Shown: positions 45,639 to 54,571, counted from the first letter of the stretch. The stretch: DNA of 64,000 bases from Prevotella sp. tc2-28 (GCF_900107705.1 NZ_FNRE01000001.1:62001-126000); one strand, 5' to 3'. The notes: a model not told the origin generated them from the letters alone. A program made the numbers and translations.

Positions 45639-47213
45639 TTACTCCCACTCGATGGTTGCAGGTGGTTTTGACGAGATGTCGTAGCAGACGCGGTTGACAC
45701 CACGCACCTTGTTGATAATCTCGTTGGAAACGCGCGCCATGAAGTCGTAGGGCAGGTGAGCCCAGTCGGCAGTCATCGCGTCGGTGGAGGTGACGGCGCG
45801 CAGGGCTACGGGGTGTTCGTAGGTGCGCTCATCGCCCATCACGCCAACAGAGCGGACGGTGCTGAGGAGGATGGCTCCTGCCTGCCAGACCTTATTATAC
45901 AGGGTTTCTCCATCGGTGTCGACATACTCACGGAGTCCGCGGATGTAGATATCGTCGGCATCTTGCAGGATGCGCACCTTCTCGGGGGTGATGTCGCCCA
46001 GGATGCGGACGGCGAGGCCGGGACCGGGGAAGGGATGGCGCGTGATGAGGTGCTCGGGCATGCCCAGCTGACGACCCACACGGCGCACCTCGTCTTTGAA
46101 GAGCCACTTCAGCGGCTCGCAGAGCTGGAGGTGCATCTCCTTAGGCAGTCCACCTACGTTGTGGTGGCTCTTGATGACCTTTCCGGTGATGTTGAGTGAC
46201 TCGATGCGGTCAGGGTAGATGGTGCCCTGGGCGAGCCAACGGGCATCGGTAATCTTCTTTGCCTCGGCATTGAACACCTCGACGAAGTCGCGTCCGATAA
46301 TCTTACGTTTCTGTTCCGGGTCGGTGACGCCAGCCAGGTCGGAGAAGAACTTCTCAGAGGCATCGACACCGATGACGTTAAGTCCCAGGCAACGGTAGTC
46401 GTCCATCACCTGTTTGAACTCGTTCTTACGCAGCATGCCGTGATCGACGAAGATGCAGGTGAGATTGCTGCCAATGGCTCGGTTCAACAGGACGGCAGCA
46501 ACAGAGCTGTCGACACCTCCCGAGAGGCCGAGGATGACACGGTCCTGTCCCAGCTGAGCCTTCAGTTCGGCTACGGTGCTGTCGACGAAGGATGCGGCAC
46601 TCCACTCCTGCTTGCTTCCGCAGATGTCGACCACGAAGTTCTTGAGCAACTGCTTGCCCTGAGTGGTGTGATAGACCTCGGGGTGGAACTGGACAGCCCA
46701 GACTGATTTACAATTTGACGATTTACAATTTGGCAATTTCTCTGCAGGGCACCAGAAGGCGGCGTTCTTAACGTCCTTGGTAGAGCCAATGACCTGGAAG
46801 CCTTCGGGGATGGCAGTGATGGTGTCGCCATGTGACATCCACACCTGTGAGTTAGCCTCGAAGCCCTTGAAGAGGGGATTGGCGACGTCTACCGTCTGCA
46901 GATTGGCACGTCCGTACTCGCGAGAGTCTGTCTTCTCCACCTTACCTCCGAGGGTGTGGGAGAGGAACTGGGCGCCATAGCAGATGCCCAGTACGGGAAG
47001 ACGGCCTACGAACTGGCTCAGGTCGACCTTGAAGGCCTCAGGGTCGTGCACCGAGTAGGGTGAACCGCTGAGGATGACGCCGATGACGTCGGGATCGTCC
47101 TTGGGGAACTTGTTGTAGGGCATGATCTCGCAAAAGGTGTCAAGTTCGCGCACACGACGGCCGATGAGCTGCGTGGTCTGCGAACCGAAATCAAGAATGA
47201 TAATCTTTTGCAT
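45639..47213 (-). CDS. guaA: GMP synthase (glutamine-hydrolysing)
   Basis: 524 residues. Class I glutamine amidotransferase with catalytic C78 (VLGICYGAQ), H177 and E179 (VQFHPEV). ATP pyrophosphatase domain with [12 protein letters not shown] near 229, and the C-terminal dimer domain ([16 protein letters not shown], ending TIEWE). It converts XMP to GMP. Odd: residues 159-170 ([12 protein letters not shown]) just before [10 protein letters not shown] are extra compared with the family; the DNA (46705-46739) is an AT-rich repeat also found in the flanking intergenic DNA, so it is a probable in-frame repeat insertion close to the amidotransferase active site. Confidence 0.96.
   Translation of the reverse strand: MQKIIILDFGSQTTQLIGRRVRELDTFCEIMPYNKFPKDDPDVIGVILSGSPYSVHDPEAFKVDLSQFVGRLPVLGICYGAQFLSHTLGGKVEKTDSREYGRANLQTVDVANPLFKGFEANSQVWMSHGDTITAIPEGFQVIGSTKDVKNAAFWCPAEKLPNCKSSNCKSVWAVQFHPEVYHTTQGKQLLKNFVVDICGSKQEWSAASFVDSTVAELKAQLGQDRVILGLSGGVDSSVAAVLLNRAIGSNLTCIFVDHGMLRKNEFKQVMDDYRCLGLNVIGVDASEKFFSDLAGVTDPEQKRKIIGRDFVEVFNAEAKKITDARWLAQGTIYPDRIESLNITGKVIKSHHNVGGLPKEMHLQLCEPLKWLFKDEVRRVGRQLGMPEHLITRHPFPGPGLAVRILGDITPEKVRILQDADDIYIRGLREYVDTDGETLYNKVWQAGAILLSTVRSVGVMGDERTYEHPVALRAVTSTDAMTADWAHLPYDFMARVSNEIINKVRGVNRVCYDISSKPPATIEWE
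46705..46739 (-). repeat. AT-rich repeat inserted in guaA
   Basis: Two copies of GATTTACAATTTG plus a partial third. The same words (TTTACAATTTGACAATTTAC) occur at 47219-47250 before guaA and, inverted, at 47780-47800. Confidence 0.7.
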
Positions 47214-47220
47214 AAACTTT

Positions 47221-47373
47221 ATTTACAATTTGACAATTTACTATTTACAATTTATTTGGGTAATTTACTATTTGAAAATTTACTATTTGACAATTTATTT
47301 GGGTAATTTACTATTTGAAAATTTACTATTTGACAATTTATTTGGGTAATTTACTATTTGAAAATTTACTATT
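47221..47373. repeat. AT-rich tandem repeat, 43-base unit
   Basis: Starting at GGG 47258, 47301 and 47344, a 43-base unit is repeated almost exactly (GGGTAATTTACTATTTG, then AAAATTTACTATTTGACAA, then TTTATTT). The third copy is partial and runs into the 3' end of the four-helix-bundle gene. Upstream of 47258 is related but diverged sequence. There are no variable spacers, so it is not CRISPR. It fills the guaA upstream region, where a promoter would be expected. Confidence 0.85.
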
Positions 47374-47752
47374 TACGTTGTTTCTCCATTTCTTCTGTTT
47401 TCATCCTATTTTTGGTTGTCACGATTGATTTCACGATGATACTCAATAATTCACAACATTCTTGGTGAAGAGGCTGTATTCGGGATGGTTTCATCATTTC
47501 ACTACGCATGATTAACGTAAGCCAATGGCTTGTCTCGTCCAATTCCTCTTCTACCATCTTTAATTTATTGACAAAATCTTTATCCGACTTGGCGATACAC
47601 GCTGCTCTATAGTTGGCAGAAGGAGACGTCCCGGAACGAACAATCTGGCGGGCTATTGCCGTACCAGAAATACTGTTGGGCATTGAATCAACCATTTTGA
47701 TAATGCGAACAGCAAAGTTAATCATCCGTTCCTGTAAATCGTTTTTATCCAT
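47369..47752 (-). CDS. four-helix-bundle protein (S23/IVS family)
   Basis: 127 residues from the ATG at 47750-47752; a TTG one codon earlier is less likely. Family pattern: DLQERMINFAVRIIKMVDS at the start, SISGTAIARQIVRSGTSPSANYRAA near 27-51, then FVNKLKMVEEELDETSHWL near 60. These proteins were first seen in intervening sequences of 23S rRNA genes and are scattered in Bacteroidota between unrelated genes; function is unclear. Here it is flanked on both sides by the same AT-rich repeat family, so the gene and the repeats may have come in as a unit between guaA and murU. Confidence 0.88.
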   Translation of the reverse strand: MDKNDLQERMINFAVRIIKMVDSMPNSISGTAIARQIVRSGTSPSANYRAACIAKSDKDFVNKLKMVEEELDETSHWLTLIMRSEMMKPSRIQPLHQECCELLSIIVKSIVTTKNRMKTEEMEKQRK

Positions 47753-47779
47753 CAATAGCCAAATATTTAAATTGGAAAA

Positions 47780-47845
47780 TCAATTGTCAAATTGTAAATT
47801 CTTTGCAAGCAAAGCGACCAAAGGTCGAGCGGTCATATTGTAAAT
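47780..47845. repeat. AT-rich repeat and two small hairpins behind murU
   Basis: AATTGTCAAATTGTAAAT (inverse of the repeat before guaA) followed by two hairpins, CTTTGC-AA-GCAAAG (47801-47814) and CGACC-AAA-GGTCG (47815-47827), and then ATATTGTAAATTT. The last part codes for the C-terminal KFTI of murU, whose stop codon lies in the repeat. Confidence 0.6.
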
Positions 47846-48624
47846 TTCTCCGCTTTTTCCAAGCTATCGAGCTTGCCGACATCAAGGACATCGAGGTCGG
47901 GCTTGACCAGTCCGACGATGTGCGCACGGTGGCACACGGAGAGGTAGAAGTCGATGATGCCGAAGCGGTCGGGGAAGTGGTCCATCAGCGGAAAGAGGCG
48001 GGGCGAGAAGCTGTGGATGCCGGAGAAGGCGAAGGCATACAGCTTAGTGTTTAGAGTGGAGAGCTTAGCGTTTAGAGGGGCGACTTGAAGATCGTCGTCA
48101 ACGGTAAGCTCAGTCTCACGGAGCCACGGGAAGGGCGACTTCACCTCACCCGTCTCACGGTTGATCCATCCCATGAGTCGCATGGCACTGTCAAACAGCA
48201 GGTAGCGCTTGGTATTGCGACGGCTAACCAACAGCACGGCATCCTCGTCGGGCTGATGCTGACGGCGGAACCAGTCGTAGTTGACATTATCGAGGATATC
48301 GACATTGTGCAACAGGATGGGCTCGTCATCACGGAACAGGTGTTGAGCCTTCTTCAGTCCGCCACCGGTTTCGAGCAGTGCCTCCGTCTCGTCGCTGAAC
48401 TGCACGAGGGGTGCATAGTCCTGCTGGGCGACATAGTCGACAATCTGCTGGGCGAAATGGTGGATGTTGACGACAAAGCGGTCGTAGCCCTGATCCTGCA
48501 ACTTACGGATGTTCCACTCCAACAGGGGCTTGCCACCCACGGCCACCAGTGCCTTGGGCATCGTGTCGGTAAGCGGTTTGAGCCGGGTTCCGAGTCCAGC
48601 GGCTAATATCATAGCTTGTCTCAT
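47833..48624 (-). CDS. murU: sugar-1-phosphate nucleotidyltransferase, MurU-like
   Basis: 263 residues from the ATG at 48624, which overlaps the upstream gene by 4 bases. Motifs: MILAAGLGTRLKPLTD near 5, PKALVAVGGKPLLEW near 23, and HNVDILDNVNYDWF near 103 with the metal Asp. It resembles MurU, which makes UDP-MurNAc from MurNAc-1-phosphate in cell-wall recycling; pairing with a kinase of the AmgK type supports this. Residues about 178-190 (PLNAKLSTLNTKL) are extra and come from a 21-base repeated unit (48041-48079). The C-terminus also falls into an AT-rich repeat. General sugar nucleotidyltransferase is the safe call. Confidence 0.78.
   Translation of the reverse strand: MRQAMILAAGLGTRLKPLTDTMPKALVAVGGKPLLEWNIRKLQDQGYDRFVVNIHHFAQQIVDYVAQQDYAPLVQFSDETEALLETGGGLKKAQHLFRDDEPILLHNVDILDNVNYDWFRRQHQPDEDAVLLVSRRNTKRYLLFDSAMRLMGWINRETGEVKSPFPWLRETELTVDDDLQVAPLNAKLSTLNTKLYAFAFSGIHSFSPRLFPLMDHFPDRFGIIDFYLSVCHRAHIVGLVKPDLDVLDVGKLDSLEKAEKFTI
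48041..48079 (-). repeat. 21-base tandem repeat inside murU
   Basis: AGCTTAGTGTTTAGAGTGGAG followed by AGCTTAGCGTTTAGAGGGGCG (plus strand). The 21-base period is 7 codons, so the copies stay in frame and give the repeated LNAKLST/LNTKL protein segment. Confidence 0.7.
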
Positions 48625-50156
48625 TGCGCCTTCAGTGTTTGGGTGATATGCTGTTCGCGGTGGCAGATGCGCACCTCGATACCGAATTTCTCGTGGATAT
48701 GCTCCGCCAGATGCTGAGCGGAATAGACGGAGCGATGCTGACCACCCGTACAACCGAAGCAGAACATGAGGCTGGTGAACCCTCGCTGGATGTAACGGCG
48801 CACATGCGCATCAGCCAGTTTATAGACGGAGTCGAGGAAGGTGAGAATCTCACCATCGTCCTCAAGGAAGCGGATGACGGGTTCGTCGAGTCCCGTCAGC
48901 TTCTTATAGGGTTCGTAGCGCCCAGGGTTATGGGTGGAACGACAGTCGAAGACGTAGCCACCACCATTGCCCGACTCGTCCTCAGGGATGCCCTTGGTAA
49001 AGGAGAAGCTGAAAACGCGCACCACCAGCGGCCCCTGGGCATCGTATTTCGAGAAGGTGGCTGGTCCGTCCTGCGGATGCGGCTTGTAGGGGTTGAGATC
49101 AGTTATTTTCAGTCCGTCGGCACGCACAGCAGCAGTCTCTATCATCTGGAACTGCGGAAGACGGGTAAGCCTGTCTAGCACATTCGTCAGATAGGGATAG
49201 GGGAAGTTACGCTCGTCAAGCAACTCACGCAAATTCTGGATAGCAGGCGGGATGGAGGCGATGAAATGCGGCTTACGCTCGAAATAGCCTCGGAAGCCAT
49301 AGGCTCCCAACACCTGCAACTGACGGAACAGGACGAAGAGCGACAGACGCTCGACGAAACGGTGAGGCATGGGCACCTCGGTATACTGCTTCAGAGCGTG
49401 GTAGTATTCATACACCAGTTCGCGACGCAGCTTATGGGGATATTTGGCAGATGCCTGCCAGAGGAAAGACGCCACATCGTAGTAATACGGTCCTCGACGA
49501 CCTCCCTGGAAGTCGATGAAGAACGGCTTTCCCTGACTATCGAGCATCACGTTGCGCGCCTGGAAGTCACGGTAGAGGAAGCCTTGCTGGTCGTCAGCCT
49601 CCGTCAGGTCGTTGGCCAACAAACGGAAGTCGGCTTCCAGTTTCAGTTCATGGAAATCGAGTTCGGTAGCCTTGAGGAAACAATATTTGAAGTAGTTGAG
49701 GTCGAAGAGCACCGAATTGGTGTCAAAGGCAGGCTGAGGATAGCAGTTGGAGAAATCGAGTCCCTCGGCACCGTTCAACTGGATGTTTGGCAACTCACGG
49801 ATGGTGCGCTTGAGCAGTTCTTGCTCTTTGAGGGTGTAACGGCCTCCTGCCTCACGGCCGCCACTAATGGCATCGAACAGCGAAATGCTGCCCAGGTCGC
49901 TCTGGATATAACGCAACTCATCGTCGCTCACTGCCAATATCTCAGGAACAGGAAGGTGACGACTGGCAAAATGACGCCCTAGATAGACAAAGGCATGATT
50001 CTCATCGCGACTAGTGCCCACGCAGCCCACCACGCTCTCTCCCTGACCATTGGTCAGACGGTAGTACATACGATTGCTGCCTGCACCCGGCAGACGCTCT
50101 ATATTCTGGGGCTCTGCCCCACTCCATTGTTGATATAATTCTACTAGCTTCTGCAT
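48621..50156 (-). CDS. AmgK-like sugar kinase fused to RapZ C-terminal domain
   Basis: 511 residues from the ATG at 50154-50156; a TTG four codons earlier lies on the promoter element. N-terminal part (about 1-330) is an aminoglycoside-phosphotransferase-type kinase: GAGSNRMYYRL near 24, FLYRDFQARNVML near 195 with the catalytic Asp, and FFIDFQGGRRGPYYYD near 213 with the metal Asp. This is the fold of AmgK, which phosphorylates MurNAc and GlcNAc at the anomeric carbon. The C-terminal part (about 375-511) is the RapZ C-terminal domain: RVFSFSFTKG, FVFDCR-like YVFDCRSTHNPGRY, and FCFGCTGGQHRSVY. In E. coli that domain senses GlcN6P. It ends overlapping murU by 4 bases. Confidence 0.85.
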   Translation of the reverse strand: MQKLVELYQQWSGAEPQNIERLPGAGSNRMYYRLTNGQGESVVGCVGTSRDENHAFVYLGRHFASRHLPVPEILAVSDDELRYIQSDLGSISLFDAISGGREAGGRYTLKEQELLKRTIRELPNIQLNGAEGLDFSNCYPQPAFDTNSVLFDLNYFKYCFLKATELDFHELKLEADFRLLANDLTEADDQQGFLYRDFQARNVMLDSQGKPFFIDFQGGRRGPYYYDVASFLWQASAKYPHKLRRELVYEYYHALKQYTEVPMPHRFVERLSLFVLFRQLQVLGAYGFRGYFERKPHFIASIPPAIQNLRELLDERNFPYPYLTNVLDRLTRLPQFQMIETAAVRADGLKITDLNPYKPHPQDGPATFSKYDAQGPLVVRVFSFSFTKGIPEDESGNGGGYVFDCRSTHNPGRYEPYKKLTGLDEPVIRFLEDDGEILTFLDSVYKLADAHVRRYIQRGFTSLMFCFGCTGGQHRSVYSAQHLAEHIHEKFGIEVRICHREQHITQTLKAQ

Positions 50157-50165
50157 ATCTGAATG

Positions 50166-50173
50166 CAAAGGTA
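50166..50173 (-). promoter_or_regulatory. -7 element of the AmgK-RapZ/murU operon
   Basis: TACCTTTG on the minus strand, 9 bases before the ATG, so the leader is only a few bases. Confidence 0.55.
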
Positions 50174-50271
50174 ATGTAAAAATATGGATTGCGGAGCCTT
50201 CCTAACGTTAATTCTTTTTAAGAATGACGGAGTTTTGTACTTTTTATGGTATCATTACGACCTAAAAATTG

Positions 50272-50279
50272 TATCTTTG
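50272..50279 (+). promoter_or_regulatory. -7 element of the M3 peptidase gene
   Basis: TATCTTTG on the plus strand, 26 bases before the ATG at 50306; divergent from the AmgK-like promoter. Confidence 0.5.
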
Positions 50280-50305
50280 CGCCTTAAAATAAGGAATACG
50301 TTAGT

Positions 50306-52441
50306 ATGAATGAGCATAAGAACCCGTTTTTCGAACCGTATGGCACACCCCACGACACCGTACCGTTCGACCGCATCAGGCTGGAAGACTACGAAGAGGC
50401 CTTCCTGGAAGGTATCCGTCGCGACAACGAGCAGATAGAGAAGACCATCAACAACCCGGAGAAGCCCACCTTCGACAATACCATCATCAACACGGAGGAG
50501 GACGAGGGCTACTACGACCTGTTGTCGCGCGTGAGCACCGTATTCTTCAACCTGCTCAGTGCTGAGACCAACGACGAGATGGACGCCCTGGCACAAAAGA
50601 TGCAACCCTTGCTGACACAGCATGCCAACGACGTGAGACTGAACCCCAGGCTCTTTGAGCGCATCAGACAGGTACACCTGCATCACCGCAAGCTGACACC
50701 CGAGGAGAAAATGCTGCTGGACAACTGCTACGAGGGATTCGTACGTTCGGGAGCACTGCTTGACGAGGCGGGCAAGGAACGTCTGCGCCAACTGACGGAA
50801 GAGGCCTCCATGCTGTCGTTGCAGTTCTCGCAGAACCTGCTGAAGGAGAACAAGGCTTTCACCCTGCACATCACCGACGAGGCACAACTGGACGGGCTGC
50901 CCGACTCCGCAAGGGAAGCAGCCGCACAGACTGCCAAGGAGATGAACCAGCAGGGATGGGTGTTCACACTCGACATGCCTTCATACTCGCCATTCATGAC
51001 CTATTCAACGCAACGTGACCTGCGCCAGCAGATGTATATGGCGCGTAACACGGTATGCACCCACGATAATGCGGAAAACAACCTCGACATCTGCAAACGA
51101 CTGGTCAACCTGCGCAGGGAGATAGCCCAGCTGCTGGGATACAAGACGTATGCCGACTATGTGCTGAAACGCCGCATGGCCAGCAATGCCCGTAACGTGT
51201 ACCACCTGTTGGACGACCTCGTGGATGCCTACAAGCCTACGGCTCTGAAAGAGCGGGAGGAACTGAAGAAGATGTTTGAGAAGGAAACGGCCAGTCTCCG
51301 TTCGCAGACTCCCGACCTGAAGATGAAACCTTGGGACTCTGCATTCTATACACACAAGCTGCAGATGAAGAAATACAACCTGGATCAGGAGATGCTACGT
51401 CCTTACTTCGAGTTGTCGAAAGTCATCAGCGGCGTGTTCGGACTGGCCAACCGCCTGTATGGCATCACCTTCAAGGAGAACAAGGATATTCCCGTATATC
51501 ATCCTGACGTAAAGGCCTACGAGGTATTCGACAAGGACGGCTCGTTCCTGGCTGTGTTCTATGCTGACTTCCACCCCCGAAAGGGTAAACAGGGGGGCGC
51601 CTGGATGACGGAATTCCAGGGACAATGTTTTAGAGGTGAGAGAAAAGAGGTAAGAGGTAAGAAGCAGTTTGTCATAAAGGAGAATGTACGTCCGCACGTA
51701 TCGGTAGTGATGAACCTGACGAAGCCGACGGACGAGAAGCCCGCCCTGTTGACGCTGGGCGAGGTGGAGACGTTCCTCCATGAGTTCGGACACTCACTGC
51801 ACGGCATGTTTGCCAACACACGCTTCGAAAGTCTCAGCGGCACCAACGTGTGGTGGGACTTCGTGGAACTGCCCTCACAGTTCATGGAGAATTTCTCCGT
51901 AGAGAAAGAATTTCTGCGCACCTTCGCCTTCCACTACCAGACGGGAGAACCGTTGCCCGACGAACTCATTGAGCGCATCGTCAAAAGCCGTAATTTCATG
52001 GCAGCAACGGCCTGTCTGAGACAGGTATCGTTCGGACTGCTCGACATGGCCTACTACACGAAGAAGGACGCCTTTACGGACGATATCAAGACGTTTGAGA
52101 AAAACGCCTGGAAGAAAGCCATCATCGGCGAACAGATGAAGGACACCTGCATGACGGTGCAGTTCTCGCACATCATGGCAGGAGGCTACGCTGCCGGCTA
52201 CTACAGTTACAAATGGGCAGAGGTGCTGGATGCCGACGCTTTCAGCGTGTTTAAGCGACACGGCATCTTCGACCAAAAGACGGCACAAAGTTTCAGAGAC
52301 AACATCCTCTCCAAAGGAGGCACGGAGCATCCGATGGTGCTCTACAAACGCTTCCGTGGTGGAGAACCTACCATAGACGCTTTACTGAAGAGAAATGGGA
52401 TTAAGAGAGGTAAGAGGAAAGAGGTGAGAGGTAAGAGGTAA
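50306..52441 (+). CDS. M3 family metallopeptidase, peptidyl-dipeptidase Dcp-like
   Basis: 711 residues, cytoplasmic (no signal peptide). The zinc site is FLHEFGHSLHGMF near residue 490, with the downstream Glu in the FESLSGTNVWWDFVELPSQF region near 511. It cuts dipeptides from peptide C-termini. Two odd segments: RGERKEVRGKKQF near 442-455, and the C-terminal end KRGKRKEVRGKR. Both are coded by GAGGTAAGAGG-type repeats (51631-51662 and 52403-52458), and the stop codon itself is part of the second repeat, so the original C-terminus may have been different. Confidence 0.93.
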   Translation: MNEHKNPFFEPYGTPHDTVPFDRIRLEDYEEAFLEGIRRDNEQIEKTINNPEKPTFDNTIINTEEDEGYYDLLSRVSTVFFNLLSAETNDEMDALAQKMQPLLTQHANDVRLNPRLFERIRQVHLHHRKLTPEEKMLLDNCYEGFVRSGALLDEAGKERLRQLTEEASMLSLQFSQNLLKENKAFTLHITDEAQLDGLPDSAREAAAQTAKEMNQQGWVFTLDMPSYSPFMTYSTQRDLRQQMYMARNTVCTHDNAENNLDICKRLVNLRREIAQLLGYKTYADYVLKRRMASNARNVYHLLDDLVDAYKPTALKEREELKKMFEKETASLRSQTPDLKMKPWDSAFYTHKLQMKKYNLDQEMLRPYFELSKVISGVFGLANRLYGITFKENKDIPVYHPDVKAYEVFDKDGSFLAVFYADFHPRKGKQGGAWMTEFQGQCFRGERKEVRGKKQFVIKENVRPHVSVVMNLTKPTDEKPALLTLGEVETFLHEFGHSLHGMFANTRFESLSGTNVWWDFVELPSQFMENFSVEKEFLRTFAFHYQTGEPLPDELIERIVKSRNFMAATACLRQVSFGLLDMAYYTKKDAFTDDIKTFEKNAWKKAIIGEQMKDTCMTVQFSHIMAGGYAAGYYSYKWAEVLDADAFSVFKRHGIFDQKTAQSFRDNILSKGGTEHPMVLYKRFRGGEPTIDALLKRNGIKRGKRKEVRGKR
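51631..51662 (+). repeat. GAGGTAAGAGG-type repeat inside the M3 peptidase gene
   Basis: AGAGGTGAGAGAAAAGAGG followed by TAAGAGGTAAG, in frame, in a region where relatives have a shorter loop between the two halves of the enzyme. Confidence 0.65.
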
Positions 52442-52458
52442 GAGGTAAGAGGTAAGAA
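52403..52458 (+). repeat. GAGGTAA tandem repeat at the end of the M3 peptidase gene
   Basis: A run of AGAGGTA units (period 7-8) that codes for the last residues, includes the stop codon and extends to within 3 bases of the dCMP deaminase ATG. It may also serve as ribosome-binding purine tract for that gene. The reverse complement occurs at 45243-45266. Confidence 0.75.
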
Positions 52459-52460
52459 TT

Positions 52461-52883
52461 ATGAATATGGATAAGCAAAAGAGATTTGACCAGAGATATT
52501 TGGAAATGGCTCGCATCTGGGCTCAGAACTCATACTGCGAGCGCCGGAAAGTAGGTGCTCTGGTGGTGAAAGACGGCATGATTATCAGCGACGGCTACAA
52601 CGGGACTCCCAGTGGCTTCGAGAACGTCTGCGAAGACGAGAACAACGTGACGAAGCCTTACGTGCTACACGCTGAAGCCAATGCCATCACCAAACTGGCA
52701 CGCAGTTCGAACAACTCAGAAGGTGCTACCATCTACATCACGGCTTCGCCCTGCATCGAGTGTGCCAAACTCATCATACAGGCTGGGTTCAAAAGAGTCG
52801 TCTATGGTGAGAAATACCGTCTGACGGATGGCATAGAGCTCTTGGAGCGCGCCGGTATCGAGGTGGTATATCTCGGAGAATGA
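52461..52883 (+). CDS. dCMP deaminase family protein
   Basis: 140 residues. Zinc-dependent deaminase motifs: HAEANAI near 72 with the proton-carrying Glu, and SPCIECAKLI near 94. It fits deoxycytidylate deaminase, which turns dCMP into dUMP for dTTP synthesis; a ComE-type label is also seen for this family. An in-frame ATG two codons later is possible. It is followed by the S41 protease gene after 32 bases. Confidence 0.92.
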   Translation: MNMDKQKRFDQRYLEMARIWAQNSYCERRKVGALVVKDGMIISDGYNGTPSGFENVCEDENNVTKPYVLHAEANAITKLARSSNNSEGATIYITASPCIECAKLIIQAGFKRVVYGEKYRLTDGIELLERAGIEVVYLGE

Positions 52884-52915
52884 ACGCATAACGTATTAAC
52901 GTCATAAAAAGAATC

Positions 52916-54571
52916 ATGAACGCAAGAAAAAATAGTCGTTACATGCCGCTCATCATGGCACTCTGCGTGGTGTTGGGCGTCTTCATCGGCACATTCTATG
53001 CCAACCACTTCTCAGGCAACCGCCTGAGCATCATCAACTCAGGAAGCAACAAGCTGAACAACCTGCTGCACATCATTGACGATCAATATGTGGACACGGT
53101 CAACGTGAACGACCTTGTGGAGAAAGCCATGCCGCAAATCCTGGCTGAGCTGGACCCCCACTCTGTCTATATTGCCGCCAAAGACGTACAGATGGCTAAC
53201 GACGACCTGCGCGGATCGTTCTCGGGCGTAGGCATCGAGTTTACCATCCGACAGGATACCCTGCACGTGCAACAGGTTATCGGCAACGGACCTGCCGAGC
53301 GCGCCGGAGTGATAGCCGGCGACAAAGTGGTGATGGTGGACGACAAGCCATTCACGGGTAAGACACTGACTAACGAGGTGGCCATGCACACGTTGAAAGG
53401 TCCCAAGGACACAAAGGTCAAACTGGGCATCCTGCGATATGGTGAGAAAAAGATACGCAACATCGTCGTGACACGTGGCGAGATTCCCACGAAGAGTGTC
53501 ACCGCCACCTATATGCTGGACGACAAGACGGGATATATACGCATCAAGAACTTCGGTGAGAACACTTATCCGGAACTGCTCATCGCACTGGCTAAGTTGT
53601 CGCAACAGAACTTCCAGAACCTGACCATCGACTTGCGTGGCAATACGGGAGGGTATCTCCAGTCGGCTGTCCAGATAGCCAACGAGTTCCTGCCTAAGAA
53701 CAAACTGATTGTTTACACCCAGGGACGCAAGTCGGCAAGACAGGACTACCGGAGTGACGGACGCGGCTCGTACCAGCACATCCCTATGGTGGTACTGATT
53801 GACGAGGGCTCTGCTTCAGCTTCTGAGATTCTGGCAGGCGCCATTCAAGACAACGACAGAGGAACCATCATCGGACGCCGTTCCTTCGGCAAGGGACTCG
53901 TCCAGCAACCCATCGCCTTCAACGACCAGTCGATGATTCGTCTGACGATAGCCCGCTACTATTCGCCTTCGGGACGTTGCATCCAGAAGCCTTATACTGC
54001 CGGCGACAACAAGGATTACGAGGAAGACCTGCTCGCCAGATACCAACACGGCGAGTTCTTCTCGCAAGACAGCATCAAGCACAAGGGACCGGCCTACCAT
54101 ACGGCTATCGGACGCCCAGTATACGGTGGCGGAGGTATCACCCCCGACCTCTTCATCGCAGAGGACACCACCGATGTCACCTCCTACTACAAACAGGCAT
54201 CCATGAGCGGACTGATTATTCAGTATGCCTTTGAATATACGGACGAGAACCGTGGCAGACTGAAGGAGTATAAGGGTATGCAGGAACTGGCTGAGCATTT
54301 GAAGAAACAGAACTTGGTGGACAAATTCGCCAGCTATGCTGAGAATAAAGGACTGAAACGCCGCAATCTGATGATTCAGCGTTCGCACAAGCTGTTGGAA
54401 CGATTCATCTATAGCCGCATCATCTACAACATGCAGAATGAACAGTCGTGGATGGAATACCTTAACAGCGACGACCCCGCCATCATGGAAACCCTGAAAG
54501 TGTTCCGGGAGGGAAGAGCATTCCCCCAAGCCCCGGAAAAGATAACCTCCGAGCAAAAGAAGGCTGCATGA
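52916..54571 (+). CDS. C-terminal processing peptidase (S41, CtpA-like)
   Basis: 551 residues. One N-terminal membrane segment or uncleaved signal (MPLIMALCVVLGVFIGTFYA). A PDZ domain (about 80-180) with FSGVGIEFTIRQDTLHV and GDKVVMVDD. The peptidase core has the catalytic Ser in DEGSASASEILAGA near 299 and Lys in RRSFGKGLVQ near 325. It trims proteins in the periplasm, recognising C-termini. A helical C-terminal extension of about 130 residues follows. It overlaps the next gene by 4 bases. Confidence 0.93.
   Translation: MNARKNSRYMPLIMALCVVLGVFIGTFYANHFSGNRLSIINSGSNKLNNLLHIIDDQYVDTVNVNDLVEKAMPQILAELDPHSVYIAAKDVQMANDDLRGSFSGVGIEFTIRQDTLHVQQVIGNGPAERAGVIAGDKVVMVDDKPFTGKTLTNEVAMHTLKGPKDTKVKLGILRYGEKKIRNIVVTRGEIPTKSVTATYMLDDKTGYIRIKNFGENTYPELLIALAKLSQQNFQNLTIDLRGNTGGYLQSAVQIANEFLPKNKLIVYTQGRKSARQDYRSDGRGSYQHIPMVVLIDEGSASASEILAGAIQDNDRGTIIGRRSFGKGLVQQPIAFNDQSMIRLTIARYYSPSGRCIQKPYTAGDNKDYEEDLLARYQHGEFFSQDSIKHKGPAYHTAIGRPVYGGGGITPDLFIAEDTTDVTSYYKQASMSGLIIQYAFEYTDENRGRLKEYKGMQELAEHLKKQNLVDKFASYAENKGLKRRNLMIQRSHKLLERFIYSRIIYNMQNEQSWMEYLNSDDPAIMETLKVFREGRAFPQAPEKITSEQKKAA

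Noticed and set aside
47221..47373. Tandem repeats as a CRISPR array
   Set aside because: The 43-base units are directly joined without variable spacers, and no cas genes are nearby.
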